Assembly (NCBI RefSeq): GCF_003014735.1
Contig: NZ_PYAX01000009.1
Span: 186,001 to 250,000, forward strand
DNA length: 64,000 nucleotides
Direction of reading: 5' to 3'
DNA from: Saccharothrix carnea
GTDB taxonomy: Bacteria; Actinomycetota; Actinomycetes; Mycobacteriales; Pseudonocardiaceae
Below, piece by piece: positions 1-7,394 of this stretch. The position numbers and the translations under genes were made by a program. Below the pieces are notes generated by a model. That model saw nothing but the letters and a program-made list of their open reading frames with translations. It had not been told where the DNA came from and made no database searches. Positions within the stretch are counted from its first letter, which is position 1. Each line of letters starts with the position of its first letter.

Positions 1-131
1 CCCCCGCCGTCCACCGGGCGTTGCGCGAACTCGGCGCCGGCGATCCGGAGGAGGCGGCCGAGAGGTGGCGGCCGTGGCGGGCGGTCGTGGCGGCGCACCT
101 GGTCGCGCACGGCGAGGCGGCGGACCGCTGA
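1..131 (+). CDS. DNA-3-methyladenine glycosylase (AlkA-like), C-terminal fragment
   Basis: Only the last 42 codons are inside the window, in frame from base 3 to the TGA at 129-131. The tail contains AERWRPWRAVVAAHL, which matches the conserved end of the HhH-GPD glycosylase AlkA, where an 'A-x-x-W-x-P-W-R-x-x-A' stretch closes the protein. AlkA removes alkylated purines from DNA. The identification rests on this one motif; the catalytic Asp and the helix-hairpin-helix lie upstream of the window. A hairpin terminator follows, so the gene is not co-transcribed with the biosynthetic cluster downstream. Confidence 0.6.
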   Translation, partial: PAVHRALRELGAGDPEEAAERWRPWRAVVAAHLVAHGEAADR

Positions 132-147
132 CGGAGAACATCCCGAT

Positions 148-172
148 CACCGCCGCTGATCGCGGTGTTTTT
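148..172 (+). terminator. Rho-independent terminator after the AlkA-like gene
   Basis: CACCGC (148-153) pairs with GCGGTG (162-167) around an 8-base loop and is followed by TTTTT (168-172). It sits 17 bases after the AlkA-like stop codon. Confidence 0.7.
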
Positions 173-267
173 CTTCGGTTGATTGTCTGATCCGGTCAAT
201 CCTTCCAGTCAACGGACCCGCTGGTTTGAATCGGGTGACATCAGCGCAGCCGAGGGGAAGCGAGCGG

Positions 268-1512
268 ATGACAGCCACAGATGTTCAGACCGGCACGATC
301 GGGGTGGGCGCCGACCCGGTGTCGCCGGACTCGCCGGCGGCGGAGATCCTGGCGCGTGCCAAGGCCGTCGCGCCGCTGCTGCGCCAGCGCGCGGCCGAGA
401 TCGAGAGCGCGCGCCGCCTGCCCGCCGACCTGGTGGAGGTGCTGCGCGGGACCGGTGTGTTCCGGATGGGCTTCGGCCGCAACTGGGGCGGTCCCGAGCT
501 GAACTCGGTGGAGCAGACCGAGGTGATCGAGGCGCTGTCCTACGGCGACGCGGGTGCCGGCTGGTGCGCGATGATCGGCTCGGACTCCGGGCTGTACGCG
601 CAGTTCCTGGACGAGGCCGTGGCCAAGGAGATGTTCACCAGCCTCGACATGGTCACCGCCGGCCTGCTGTTCCCGACCGGGCGGGCCGAACTGGTCCCCG
701 GCGGGTACCGGCTCACCGGCCGCTGGCAGTTCGGCAGCGGCATCACGCACGCCGACTGGGTGATCTCCGGTGCGTTCATCTACCGGGACGGCCAGCCGGA
801 ACCCGGTGCGGACGGCGACCCGCACGACTCCAAGCTGTTCATCGTGCCGCGCGCCGACGTCGAGGTGATCGACACGTGGCACACCACCGGCCTGGCCGGC
901 AGTGGCAGCTGCGACTACGCGATCACCGACATCTTCGTGCCCGAGGGTCGCACCGTCACCTTCGACACCGTGCGCAACGGCGAGGGCCCGCTGGCCCAGC
1001 CGGAGGTGCACATGCGCAACATGCCCGGCGTGCCGCTCGGGGTGGCCCGTGCCGCGCTCGACCACGTGCGGGAGATCGCCTCGACCAAGGTGGGCCCGGC
1101 CGGTGCGATGGCCGACGACTACCGCACCCAGGTCACCATCGCCGACTGCGAGGCGGACTTCGCGGCCACGCGGCACGCGGTGTACGGCGCCCTGCGGCGG
1201 CAGCACGAGGTGCTGTCGGCGGGCGGCACCCTGGACGACCTGACGGCGGACGAGCGGGCCGCGCTCCCGTTGTCCCGCAGGCACGCCTTCCGCACCGCGC
1301 GCTCGATCGTGTCGCGGTTGTACGACCTGCTCCAGACCTCGTCCATCTACCAGCGCTCGCCCATGGACCGGTGGTTGCGCGACACGAACACGATGTGCCA
1401 GCACGTGGTTGCCCAGGACCGCATCCTGCAGTCCGCGGGGGCGTACCTGTTGGGCAGCAAGCCGTCCTTCGCGCTGTCGCTCGGCGTCATCGGCGGCGGC
1501 AAGAAGAGCTGA
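268..1512 (+). CDS. Acyl-CoA-dehydrogenase-like flavin-dependent monooxygenase (N- or C-hydroxylase)
   Basis: A 414-residue protein with the acyl-CoA dehydrogenase fold of class D flavin monooxygenases (HpaB, IBAH/VlmH types). Visible marks are the 'GRWQFGSGITHADW' flavin-binding strand, the 'W-H-T-T-G-L-A-G-S-G-S' motif and a helical C-terminal half. Such enzymes use reduced flavin from a separate reductase to hydroxylate aromatic carbons or amines. The probable partner is the flavin reductase at 9149-9643 at the other end of the same cluster. The ATG at 268 follows GAGGGGAAG at 252-260; an in-frame ATG at 226 lacks a ribosome site. Which substrate it oxidises cannot be read from sequence; a second N-oxidation of a hydrazine or amine intermediate is a reasonable inference. 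The first gene of the cluster, separated from the next by 241 bases. Confidence 0.8.
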   Translation: MTATDVQTGTIGVGADPVSPDSPAAEILARAKAVAPLLRQRAAEIESARRLPADLVEVLRGTGVFRMGFGRNWGGPELNSVEQTEVIEALSYGDAGAGWCAMIGSDSGLYAQFLDEAVAKEMFTSLDMVTAGLLFPTGRAELVPGGYRLTGRWQFGSGITHADWVISGAFIYRDGQPEPGADGDPHDSKLFIVPRADVEVIDTWHTTGLAGSGSCDYAITDIFVPEGRTVTFDTVRNGEGPLAQPEVHMRNMPGVPLGVARAALDHVREIASTKVGPAGAMADDYRTQVTIADCEADFAATRHAVYGALRRQHEVLSAGGTLDDLTADERAALPLSRRHAFRTARSIVSRLYDLLQTSSIYQRSPMDRWLRDTNTMCQHVVAQDRILQSAGAYLLGSKPSFALSLGVIGGGKKS

Positions 1513-1753
1513 TCGTCCCTCCCCGGTCGACGTCGGTCCCTGGCGGACTCGTTCGCGACGGCATCCGGACCGGGTGAGGTTTCTCTGTGGCGCAAGGCAT
1601 CCGGCGGTCCGAGCGGGCCGTGACGCGGACCGCGCCGTGCCGGTGTCAGCGCCGGAAGTCGTGCCGAGCCACGCAGTGCCCGGTGCGCAGGAACATCCGA
1701 CCCGCGGGCCCGCTGCCCGGCGGGTGAGCCGACCTAGTAGTCAGGTGGGGAAT

Positions 1754-3043
1754 GTGACTGGGCAAGATGTCGAAGTTCTCATGATCGGTGCCGGACCGTC
1801 GAACCTGGCGCTCGCCGTCGCGATCGAGGAGTCCGGTGAGCGCCAAGTGGCGGAGAGCACCCTGGTGCTGGAGCAGTATCCGGACGTCAAGTGGCAGCGC
1901 AACCTGCTGCTGCCGTGGGCACGCAGCCAGGTGTCGTTCCTCAAGGACCTGGTGACCCTGCGCAACCCGCGCAGCCGGTTCTCGTTCCTGAACTACCTGC
2001 ACCAGCAGGGGCAGCTGGACGACTTCGTGAACCTGTCGACCTTCAACCCCTACCGCTGGCAGCTCTCCGCCTACCAGCAGTGGGTCGCGGACGGCCTGGA
2101 GCAGGTCCGCATCCGCTACAACGCCCGCACCGAGCGGATCGACCCGCGCTACGCCGAGGACGGCTCGGTCGCCGGGTGGACCGTCACGCTGTCCGACGGC
2201 GACACCATCACGTGCCGCGACCTGGTGGTCGGCACCGGCCGGGACGCGCACGTCCCCGACGTGTTCCGCGACCTGCCGCAGGAGCGGGTGGTGCACAGCA
2301 CCCAGTACTCCGGCCGGATCGCCGGGTTGACGCCGCCGTCCGACCGGCCGCTGCGCCCGGTGGTCATCGGTGGCGCGCAGAGCGCCGCGGAGATGTTCAT
2401 GGCGCTGCACCAGGACTTCCCGGACAGCGAGCCGACGCTGGTGCTGCGCTCCATCGGCCTGCAGAACTACCAGACGAGCAAGTTCGTCAACGAGCTGTTC
2501 TACCCGTCGTTCGTCGACGAGTTCTACACCATGCTCCCCGAGGCGCGGTCCCAGGTGCTCGACGAGATGCGCCTGACCAACTACGCGGGCCTCGCGCCGC
2601 CGTTCCTGGAGGAGATCTACTCGATGCTGTACCAGCAGAAGATGCTGGGGCGGCAGCGGTCCTCGGTGCGGAGCCTGACCGAGGTCGTCGGCGCGCGGAT
2701 GGACGGCGACGAGGTCGTGCTCGACCTGCGCGACCGCAAGAGCGCCAAGGTCGAGCCGCTGCGCTGCGACGCGGTGTTCCTCGGCACCGGCTACGACCCG
2801 CGGATGCCCGCGATGGTCGGCGACCTGGCGGACCGGATGGGCCTCGTCGACGTCAACGTCAGCCGGCGCTACCGGGTCGACCTCGGCGACTCCGCCTGGG
2901 GCGCCATCTACCTCCAGGGCGTCAACGAGCAGACGCACGGCATCGCCGACTCGCTGATCAGCGTGCTGGCGCACCGCTCCCAGGACATCACCGAGGACCT
3001 GCTCGCCCGCCGCACGGTCGCCGAAGTCACCGCGGAGGTGTGA
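1754..3043 (+). CDS. FAD/NADPH-dependent amino-acid N-hydroxylase (lysine/ornithine N-monooxygenase family)
   Basis: A 429-residue protein of the IucD/SidA class B N-monooxygenase family, of usual length. It has an FAD-binding motif near residues 9-20 (M-I-G-A-G-P-S-N-L-A), an internal NADPH-binding Rossmann motif near 203 (V-I-G-G-A-Q-S-A-A-E) and the late L-G-T-G-Y-D-P motif near 345. These enzymes hydroxylate the side-chain amine of lysine or ornithine. Next to a cupin and a MetRS-like gene it most likely makes N6-hydroxylysine for N-N bond formation, as Spb38 does in s56-p1 biosynthesis, and not a siderophore: no NRPS or hydroxamate acyltransferase is present. The GTG at 1754 follows AGGTGGGG. 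The cupin follows after 5 bases. Confidence 0.88.
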   Translation: MTGQDVEVLMIGAGPSNLALAVAIEESGERQVAESTLVLEQYPDVKWQRNLLLPWARSQVSFLKDLVTLRNPRSRFSFLNYLHQQGQLDDFVNLSTFNPYRWQLSAYQQWVADGLEQVRIRYNARTERIDPRYAEDGSVAGWTVTLSDGDTITCRDLVVGTGRDAHVPDVFRDLPQERVVHSTQYSGRIAGLTPPSDRPLRPVVIGGAQSAAEMFMALHQDFPDSEPTLVLRSIGLQNYQTSKFVNELFYPSFVDEFYTMLPEARSQVLDEMRLTNYAGLAPPFLEEIYSMLYQQKMLGRQRSSVRSLTEVVGARMDGDEVVLDLRDRKSAKVEPLRCDAVFLGTGYDPRMPAMVGDLADRMGLVDVNVSRRYRVDLGDSAWGAIYLQGVNEQTHGIADSLISVLAHRSQDITEDLLARRTVAEVTAEV

Positions 3044-3048
3044 ACGAC

Positions 3049-3420
3049 ATGGTCGAGATCCGCAAGCTGGACCGGGACAACTTAGAGCCGGCGTACGGCC
3101 TGGACGGCCAGCGCCTGCTGCCCTGGCCCGCGCTCAACGCCCCGTTCGAGGGCGCCTGGTGCGTGCTGCGCGCGGGCACCGAGTCCACGCCGCACTCCCA
3201 CCACGAGTACGAGATCTTCATCGCCATGAAGGGCGCCGCCGAGCTGGATGTCGACGGCGAGCGGCACGACTTCGTCGCGGGCGACATCGTGCACCTGCCC
3301 CCGGGCTGCACGCACAAGGTCGTCAACGGCGGCGCCGAGGACTTCGAGTACTACGGCGTCTGGTGGGACGCCGACATGTCCGAGAAGTTCCTCGCCCGGC
3401 ACGAGGAGCGGTCGCGGTGA
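3049..3420 (+). CDS. Small cupin, N-N bond-forming partner of the MetRS-like protein
   Basis: A 123-residue single-domain cupin with both metal motifs: G-x5-H-S-H-H-E-Y near residues 40-52, and G-D-I-V-H-L-P-P-G-C-T-H-K near residues 84-96, so the metal-binding His and Glu residues are intact. In known hydrazine synthetases (Spb40 and relatives) a zinc cupin domain joins the hydroxylamine nitrogen to a second amino acid's amine; there it is fused to a MetRS-like domain. Here the same pair is encoded by two genes that overlap by GTGA. The ATG at 3049 is preceded by GGAGGTG at 3034-3040. Function is inferred from context and the two flanking genes. Confidence 0.8.
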   Translation: MVEIRKLDRDNLEPAYGLDGQRLLPWPALNAPFEGAWCVLRAGTESTPHSHHEYEIFIAMKGAAELDVDGERHDFVAGDIVHLPPGCTHKVVNGGAEDFEYYGVWWDADMSEKFLARHEERSR

Positions 3421-4958
3421 GCCGACCGACGCTGATCATCTCGCCGGCCCCGACCGCGAACGGCGACCTGCACCTCGGGCACGTCGCCGGTCCGTTCCTG
3501 GCCGCCGACGTGCACGCCCGGTACCTGCGGGCCACCGGTCGCGAAGCGCTGCTGGCCACCGGTTTCCAGGACACCTCCACCTACGTGGTCACCACGGCGC
3601 ACCGGCTGGGCGTGACGCCGCAGGAGCTGGTGGCGCGCTCGGCGGAGCAGATCGAGTCGACGCTGGCCGCGGTCGGGATCGACGTCGACGGGTACACCGG
3701 CGACGAGGACCGGTTCGTCAAGGCGGTGCTCGGGTTCGTCGAGCGGCTGCACGCGGCGGGCAAGTTCGAGCTGCGCACGATGACCTTCCCGTACTCCCCG
3801 GCGACCGGCGAGTACCTGGTGGACGGCTTCGTGAAGGGCGGCTGCCCGCTGTGCCTCGCGGAGGGGTGCGCGGGGCTCTGCGAGAGCTGCGGCCACCCGA
3901 TCGCCGCGGGCGACCTGATCGACCCCAAGTCGACGGTCGACCCCGACGACCCGCTGGAGCTGCGCGAGACGCAGGTGCTCGTGCTGCCCATGGAGCGGTA
4001 CCGCGAGCAGATCCGCGAGCACTTCGCGGTGCACGGCCGGGCGATGCGGCCGCACATGGCGCAGGCGATCCGGGAGATGCTGTCCCGGCCGCTGCCGGAC
4101 TACCCGGTCACCTACCCGACCTCGTGGGGCATCCCGGCGCCGTTCCCGGAAGTCGCCGGCCAGCGGATCAACCCGAACGCCGAGCCCGCCGCGTGGAGCA
4201 TCTACTGCGGCACGCTGTCGGCCGAGCGGCGCGGGGTGCCGCTCGCCGTCGACGACGAGATGTGGCTCGCCGACGCGGGCACGAAGGTCGTCTACTTCCT
4301 CGGCTTCGACAACACCTACCCGTTCGCGGTGGCGATGGTGGCGATGCTGCTGGCCGCGGACGGCCGGTACCTGCTGCCCGAGGAGTTCGTCACCAACGAG
4401 TTCTACGAGCTGGACAACTCGAAGTTCTCCACCAGCCGTGGCCACGTGGTGTGGGGCCGGGAGCTGGTCGCCGAGGTGCCGCGCGACCTGGTGAGGTTCC
4501 ACCTGGCCGCGACCAGCCCGGAGAACCAGCGCACCGACTTCAGCCGGGCCGCGCTGGCCAGGGTGACGTCCTCGCGCCTGGTCGCGCCGTGGAACCGGGT
4601 GGCGGACGAGGTGGACCGGTTCACCGGTCGCGGTCCGCTGCCGGTGTCCGAGCGGTCGCGGAGCGCGGCCACCCGGATCGTCGAGCGGTTCGCCGCCTGC
4701 TACGAGCTGGAGGTCTTCAGCCTCACCCGGGCGACCGAGGTGCTGGCCGAGCAGCTGGGCAGGCTGGCCCGGTGGTCGGTGCGGCCGGGCGAGGAGGGCG
4801 ACTTCTGCCACGAGGTCGAGGTGGTGCTGCGGTGCGCCGCGCCGATCCTGATCGACCTGGCGGAGAAGGCGCTGCCGGACACGGACATCCCGACCGGGGC
4901 GGGCGCGACGACCGTCACGCCGACGAGCCTGCCGCGGCTGCCCGAATGGACGGGATGA
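3417..4958 (+). CDS. Methionyl-tRNA synthetase-like amino-acid ligase (hydrazine synthetase subunit)
   Basis: A 513-residue class I aminoacyl-tRNA synthetase homologue. It keeps the HIGH-type signature (H-L-G-H near residues 18-21), a KMSKS-like loop (K-F-S-T-S-R-G near 336) and a cysteine-rich zinc knuckle (C143, C146, then C-x3-C-x2-C). The C-terminal helical region is short. A second, diverged MetRS inside a biosynthetic cluster next to an N-hydroxylase and cupin is diagnostic of hydrazine synthetase: the domain activates an amino acid (glycine in s56-p1, other residues in relatives) and esterifies it onto N-hydroxylysine before rearrangement to N-N. The GTG start overlaps the cupin stop as GTGA, implying translational coupling. 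The amino acid used cannot be read with confidence. Confidence 0.85.
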   Translation: MSRPTLIISPAPTANGDLHLGHVAGPFLAADVHARYLRATGREALLATGFQDTSTYVVTTAHRLGVTPQELVARSAEQIESTLAAVGIDVDGYTGDEDRFVKAVLGFVERLHAAGKFELRTMTFPYSPATGEYLVDGFVKGGCPLCLAEGCAGLCESCGHPIAAGDLIDPKSTVDPDDPLELRETQVLVLPMERYREQIREHFAVHGRAMRPHMAQAIREMLSRPLPDYPVTYPTSWGIPAPFPEVAGQRINPNAEPAAWSIYCGTLSAERRGVPLAVDDEMWLADAGTKVVYFLGFDNTYPFAVAMVAMLLAADGRYLLPEEFVTNEFYELDNSKFSTSRGHVVWGRELVAEVPRDLVRFHLAATSPENQRTDFSRAALARVTSSRLVAPWNRVADEVDRFTGRGPLPVSERSRSAATRIVERFAACYELEVFSLTRATEVLAEQLGRLARWSVRPGEEGDFCHEVEVVLRCAAPILIDLAEKALPDTDIPTGAGATTVTPTSLPRLPEWTG

Positions 4959-4959
4959 G

Positions 4960-6054
4960 ATGACCGAGGACGCCCGGCCGGTACCGGTGCGGGACGGCTC
5001 GCGCCGGCGGGTGGTCGTGGTCGGCGCGGGCGTCACCGGGCTGCTCACCGCCATCCGGTGCGTGCGGGACGGGCACCTGGTGACCGTGCTGGACCGGGGC
5101 CCGATCCCGCACCCCGGTGCGAGCTCGTTCGACCACCACCGGGCCGTCCGGGCGCTCGACCCGACCGATCCGGAGGGCACCCGGCTGGCCGCGTCGGCCT
5201 ACGAGCGGTGGCTGGAGCTGGAGGCCCTGCTGTGCGGGCCGGACGCCGGTTTCTACCGCCGGGTCGGCGTGGTGACCGCGTGGCCGGACGGGCGGGCCGC
5301 GTCGGTCGCCGCGCTCGGCGCCGAGGCCGGCCTCGCGGTCAAGCTCGTCGAACCGGACGAGCTGCCGCACGTGCGGTTCCCGGCGGGCTCGGTCGGCGTG
5401 CTGGAGCTCGACGCGGGCGTGCTGCTGGCCGACCGCGTGCTGTGGACCGCGGCGCGCTGGCTGGACGAGCACCCGGCGGCCCGGCTGCGCCCGTGGTGCG
5501 AGGTGTCCTCGGTCGACCCGGCGACGGGTCGCGTGGCGCTGGCGGACGGCACGGTCGAGCAGGGCGACCTCACCCTGGTCGCCGGCGGCCCGTGGTCGAG
5601 GTCCCTGGTGGACCTGCCGACCGTGCTGCACCGGCAGACCATGGTGTACCTGCGCCCGCCGGACGAGCTGGCCGGCTGGTGGGACACCGCGCCCAGCGCG
5701 GGCCGGATCGGCGTCGACGGCCGCGCGTGGCTGATGCCGTCCGGTGGCGGGACGCTGCTGAAGATCAGCACCGACGCGGTCTGCCGCGAGGTGTCCGACG
5801 TGGACGACGAAGACGACGAAGACGAGACCCGGTGGGCCGAGCGGGTCATGGCGGCGGAGATCCTGGCCGACGTGGAGCGGTACGCCGTCGCCGCCGTGAA
5901 GCGGTGCCACTACGCGGTGGACGCGCGCACCGGCGACGCGCACCTCGTCCGCGTGGGACCGGCCGTCTGGGCCCGTGCGGCCAGCGGCGGCGCGGGGTTC
6001 CGCACCGCGCCCCTGGTCGCCGACCGGATCGCGGACGCCCTGCGCGCCGGTTGA
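4960..6054 (+). CDS. FAD-dependent amine/amino-acid oxidase (DAO family)
   Basis: A 364-residue DAO-type flavoprotein with an N-terminal dinucleotide motif (V-V-G-A-G-V-T-G-L near residues 20-28) and the C-terminal FAD loop (G-G-A-G-F-R-T-A-P). In hydrazine pathways a DAO-family enzyme oxidatively cleaves the N-(carboxyalkylamino)lysine adduct, giving a free hydrazino acid such as hydrazinoacetic acid plus 2-aminoadipate semialdehyde; that is the inferred role here. It starts one base after the MetRS-like stop. An acidic run (D-E-D-D-E-D-E) near residues 283-289 is unusual for the family and lies in a surface region. A sarcosine-oxidase-like activity on another amine is the alternative. Confidence 0.8.
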   Translation: MTEDARPVPVRDGSRRRVVVVGAGVTGLLTAIRCVRDGHLVTVLDRGPIPHPGASSFDHHRAVRALDPTDPEGTRLAASAYERWLELEALLCGPDAGFYRRVGVVTAWPDGRAASVAALGAEAGLAVKLVEPDELPHVRFPAGSVGVLELDAGVLLADRVLWTAARWLDEHPAARLRPWCEVSSVDPATGRVALADGTVEQGDLTLVAGGPWSRSLVDLPTVLHRQTMVYLRPPDELAGWWDTAPSAGRIGVDGRAWLMPSGGGTLLKISTDAVCREVSDVDDEDDEDETRWAERVMAAEILADVERYAVAAVKRCHYAVDARTGDAHLVRVGPAVWARAASGGAGFRTAPLVADRIADALRAG

Positions 6055-6095
6055 GGCGCCCCAGCACTTTCTTGCGAAACAGGAGGAACCACGAC

Positions 6096-7394
6096 ATGAG
6101 CAGCTCCAAGACCGTGCTGCTGGTGATCGGCAGCGGGCTCAAGCTCTACCGGGAGTACCTGGTCCGCTCGGCCGCGGCCAGGGCCCGCCGGGCGGGCCAC
6201 CAGCTGGTGCTGATCAACAACCTGCAGCCGACCTGGCAGCACGAGTACTTCGACGAGATCACCGTGGTCAACGTGTTCGACCACGAGCTGCTGGCCACGA
6301 CCGCCCGCGAGATCGCCGCCCGGCACACCGTCGTCGGCGTGCTGTGCTGGGACGAGCCGCTGGTCATGCCCGCCGCGGAACTGGCCGCCGAGTTCGGCGT
6401 GCCCGGGCTCAGCATCCCCGGCGTGCACGGCTGCCGCGACAAGTACAGCGCCCGTACCCGGCTGACCGAGGGCGGGCTGCTCCAGCCCGGCTTCGCGATG
6501 ACCGCCGACCTGGCCGAGGCGCGGGCCGCCGCCGAGCGGATCGGCTACCCCGTCGTGGTCAAGCCCCGCGCGCTCGGCGCCAGCATGGGCGTGGTGCTGG
6601 CCCGCGACGAGCAGGAGCTGGTCGACGCCTTCCAGGTCGCCTCCGACGCCAGCCTGGTCGGCGACGAGCCCTACCGCGGCGGCGCGATCGTGGAGGAGTA
6701 CGCCGTCGGCCCGGAGATCAGCGTCGACGGCGCCCTGCACAAGGGCGAGTACCTGCCCATGTTCGTGGCCCGCAAGCGCACCGGCGAGCACCCGTACTTC
6801 GAGGAGATCGGGCACGTCGTCGACGCCGCCGACCCGCTGCTGGACGACCCGGTGCTGCTCGACACGCTGGCGCGGGCCCACCGGGTGCTCGGCATCGAGG
6901 ACGGCATCACCCACGCCGAGGTGCGGTTGACCGACCGCGGCCCGCTGATCATCGAGATCAACGGCCGGGTCGGCGGCGACCTGATCCCGTTCCTGGGCAA
7001 GACCGCCACCGGCATCGACCCCGGCGAGGTCATGGTGGACGTGGCCCTGGGGCAGCGGCCCGACATCGTCCGCGACCGGCGCGGCGTGGCCGGCATCCGG
7101 TTCGGCTACCCCGAGCACGACTGCCTGGTCCGCTCGGTGACCGTGCCGACCGACGCGCCCGGCCTGGTGACGGCGTCCCCGATGGTCGAGCCGGGCACCA
7201 CGCTGCGGCTGCCCCCCGGCGGCTACATCGCCCGGCACTCCTTCGTGGTGTGCCAGGCCGACGACCCGCAGACCTGCGAGGAGCGGTTGGTCGAGGCGAG
7301 CGCGCTGGTCCGCGTGGACGCCGAAGAGGTGGCCCCGAAGCCGCGCGGCGCCGTGCTGGAGATGCCCGCCGGGCTGCTGGACGTGGACGAATGA
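6096..7394 (+). CDS. ATP-grasp carboxylate-amine ligase
   Basis: A 432-residue ATP-grasp protein. The core shows the lysine strand Y-P-V-V-V-K-P-R near residues 150-157, a glycine-rich loop G-A-S-M-G-V, the strand I-V-E-E-Y near 206 and the metal-binding I-E-I-N-G-R near 287, so the catalytic set looks complete. These ligases activate a carboxylate as an acyl phosphate and couple it to an amine or hydrazine. In this cluster it probably joins the hydrazino product to an amino acid or another acid. AGGAGG at 6081-6086 precedes the ATG. The stop overlaps the next start as ATGA. The substrate is unknown. Confidence 0.85.
   Translation: MSSSKTVLLVIGSGLKLYREYLVRSAAARARRAGHQLVLINNLQPTWQHEYFDEITVVNVFDHELLATTAREIAARHTVVGVLCWDEPLVMPAAELAAEFGVPGLSIPGVHGCRDKYSARTRLTEGGLLQPGFAMTADLAEARAAAERIGYPVVVKPRALGASMGVVLARDEQELVDAFQVASDASLVGDEPYRGGAIVEEYAVGPEISVDGALHKGEYLPMFVARKRTGEHPYFEEIGHVVDAADPLLDDPVLLDTLARAHRVLGIEDGITHAEVRLTDRGPLIIEINGRVGGDLIPFLGKTATGIDPGEVMVDVALGQRPDIVRDRRGVAGIRFGYPEHDCLVRSVTVPTDAPGLVTASPMVEPGTTLRLPPGGYIARHSFVVCQADDPQTCEERLVEASALVRVDAEEVAPKPRGAVLEMPAGLLDVDE

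Noticed and set aside
241..1404. Long minus-strand frame opposite the acyl-CoA-dehydrogenase-like gene
   Set aside because: It has no recognisable motif and no ribosome site, and the plus strand encodes a clear flavoenzyme.
1754..3043. Hydroxamate siderophore locus
   Set aside because: The N-hydroxylase fits, but there is no NRPS, NIS synthetase, acyltransferase or siderophore receptor, while all hydrazine-pathway partners are present.
3417..4958. Housekeeping methionyl-tRNA synthetase
   Set aside because: Its place between a cupin and an amine oxidase, its altered KMSKS-type loop and its GTGA coupling favour a biosynthetic role. A tree would decide.
3351..5180. A 609-codon minus-strand frame opposite the MetRS-like gene
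   Set aside because: A shadow frame rich in Arg, Val and His without domain features.
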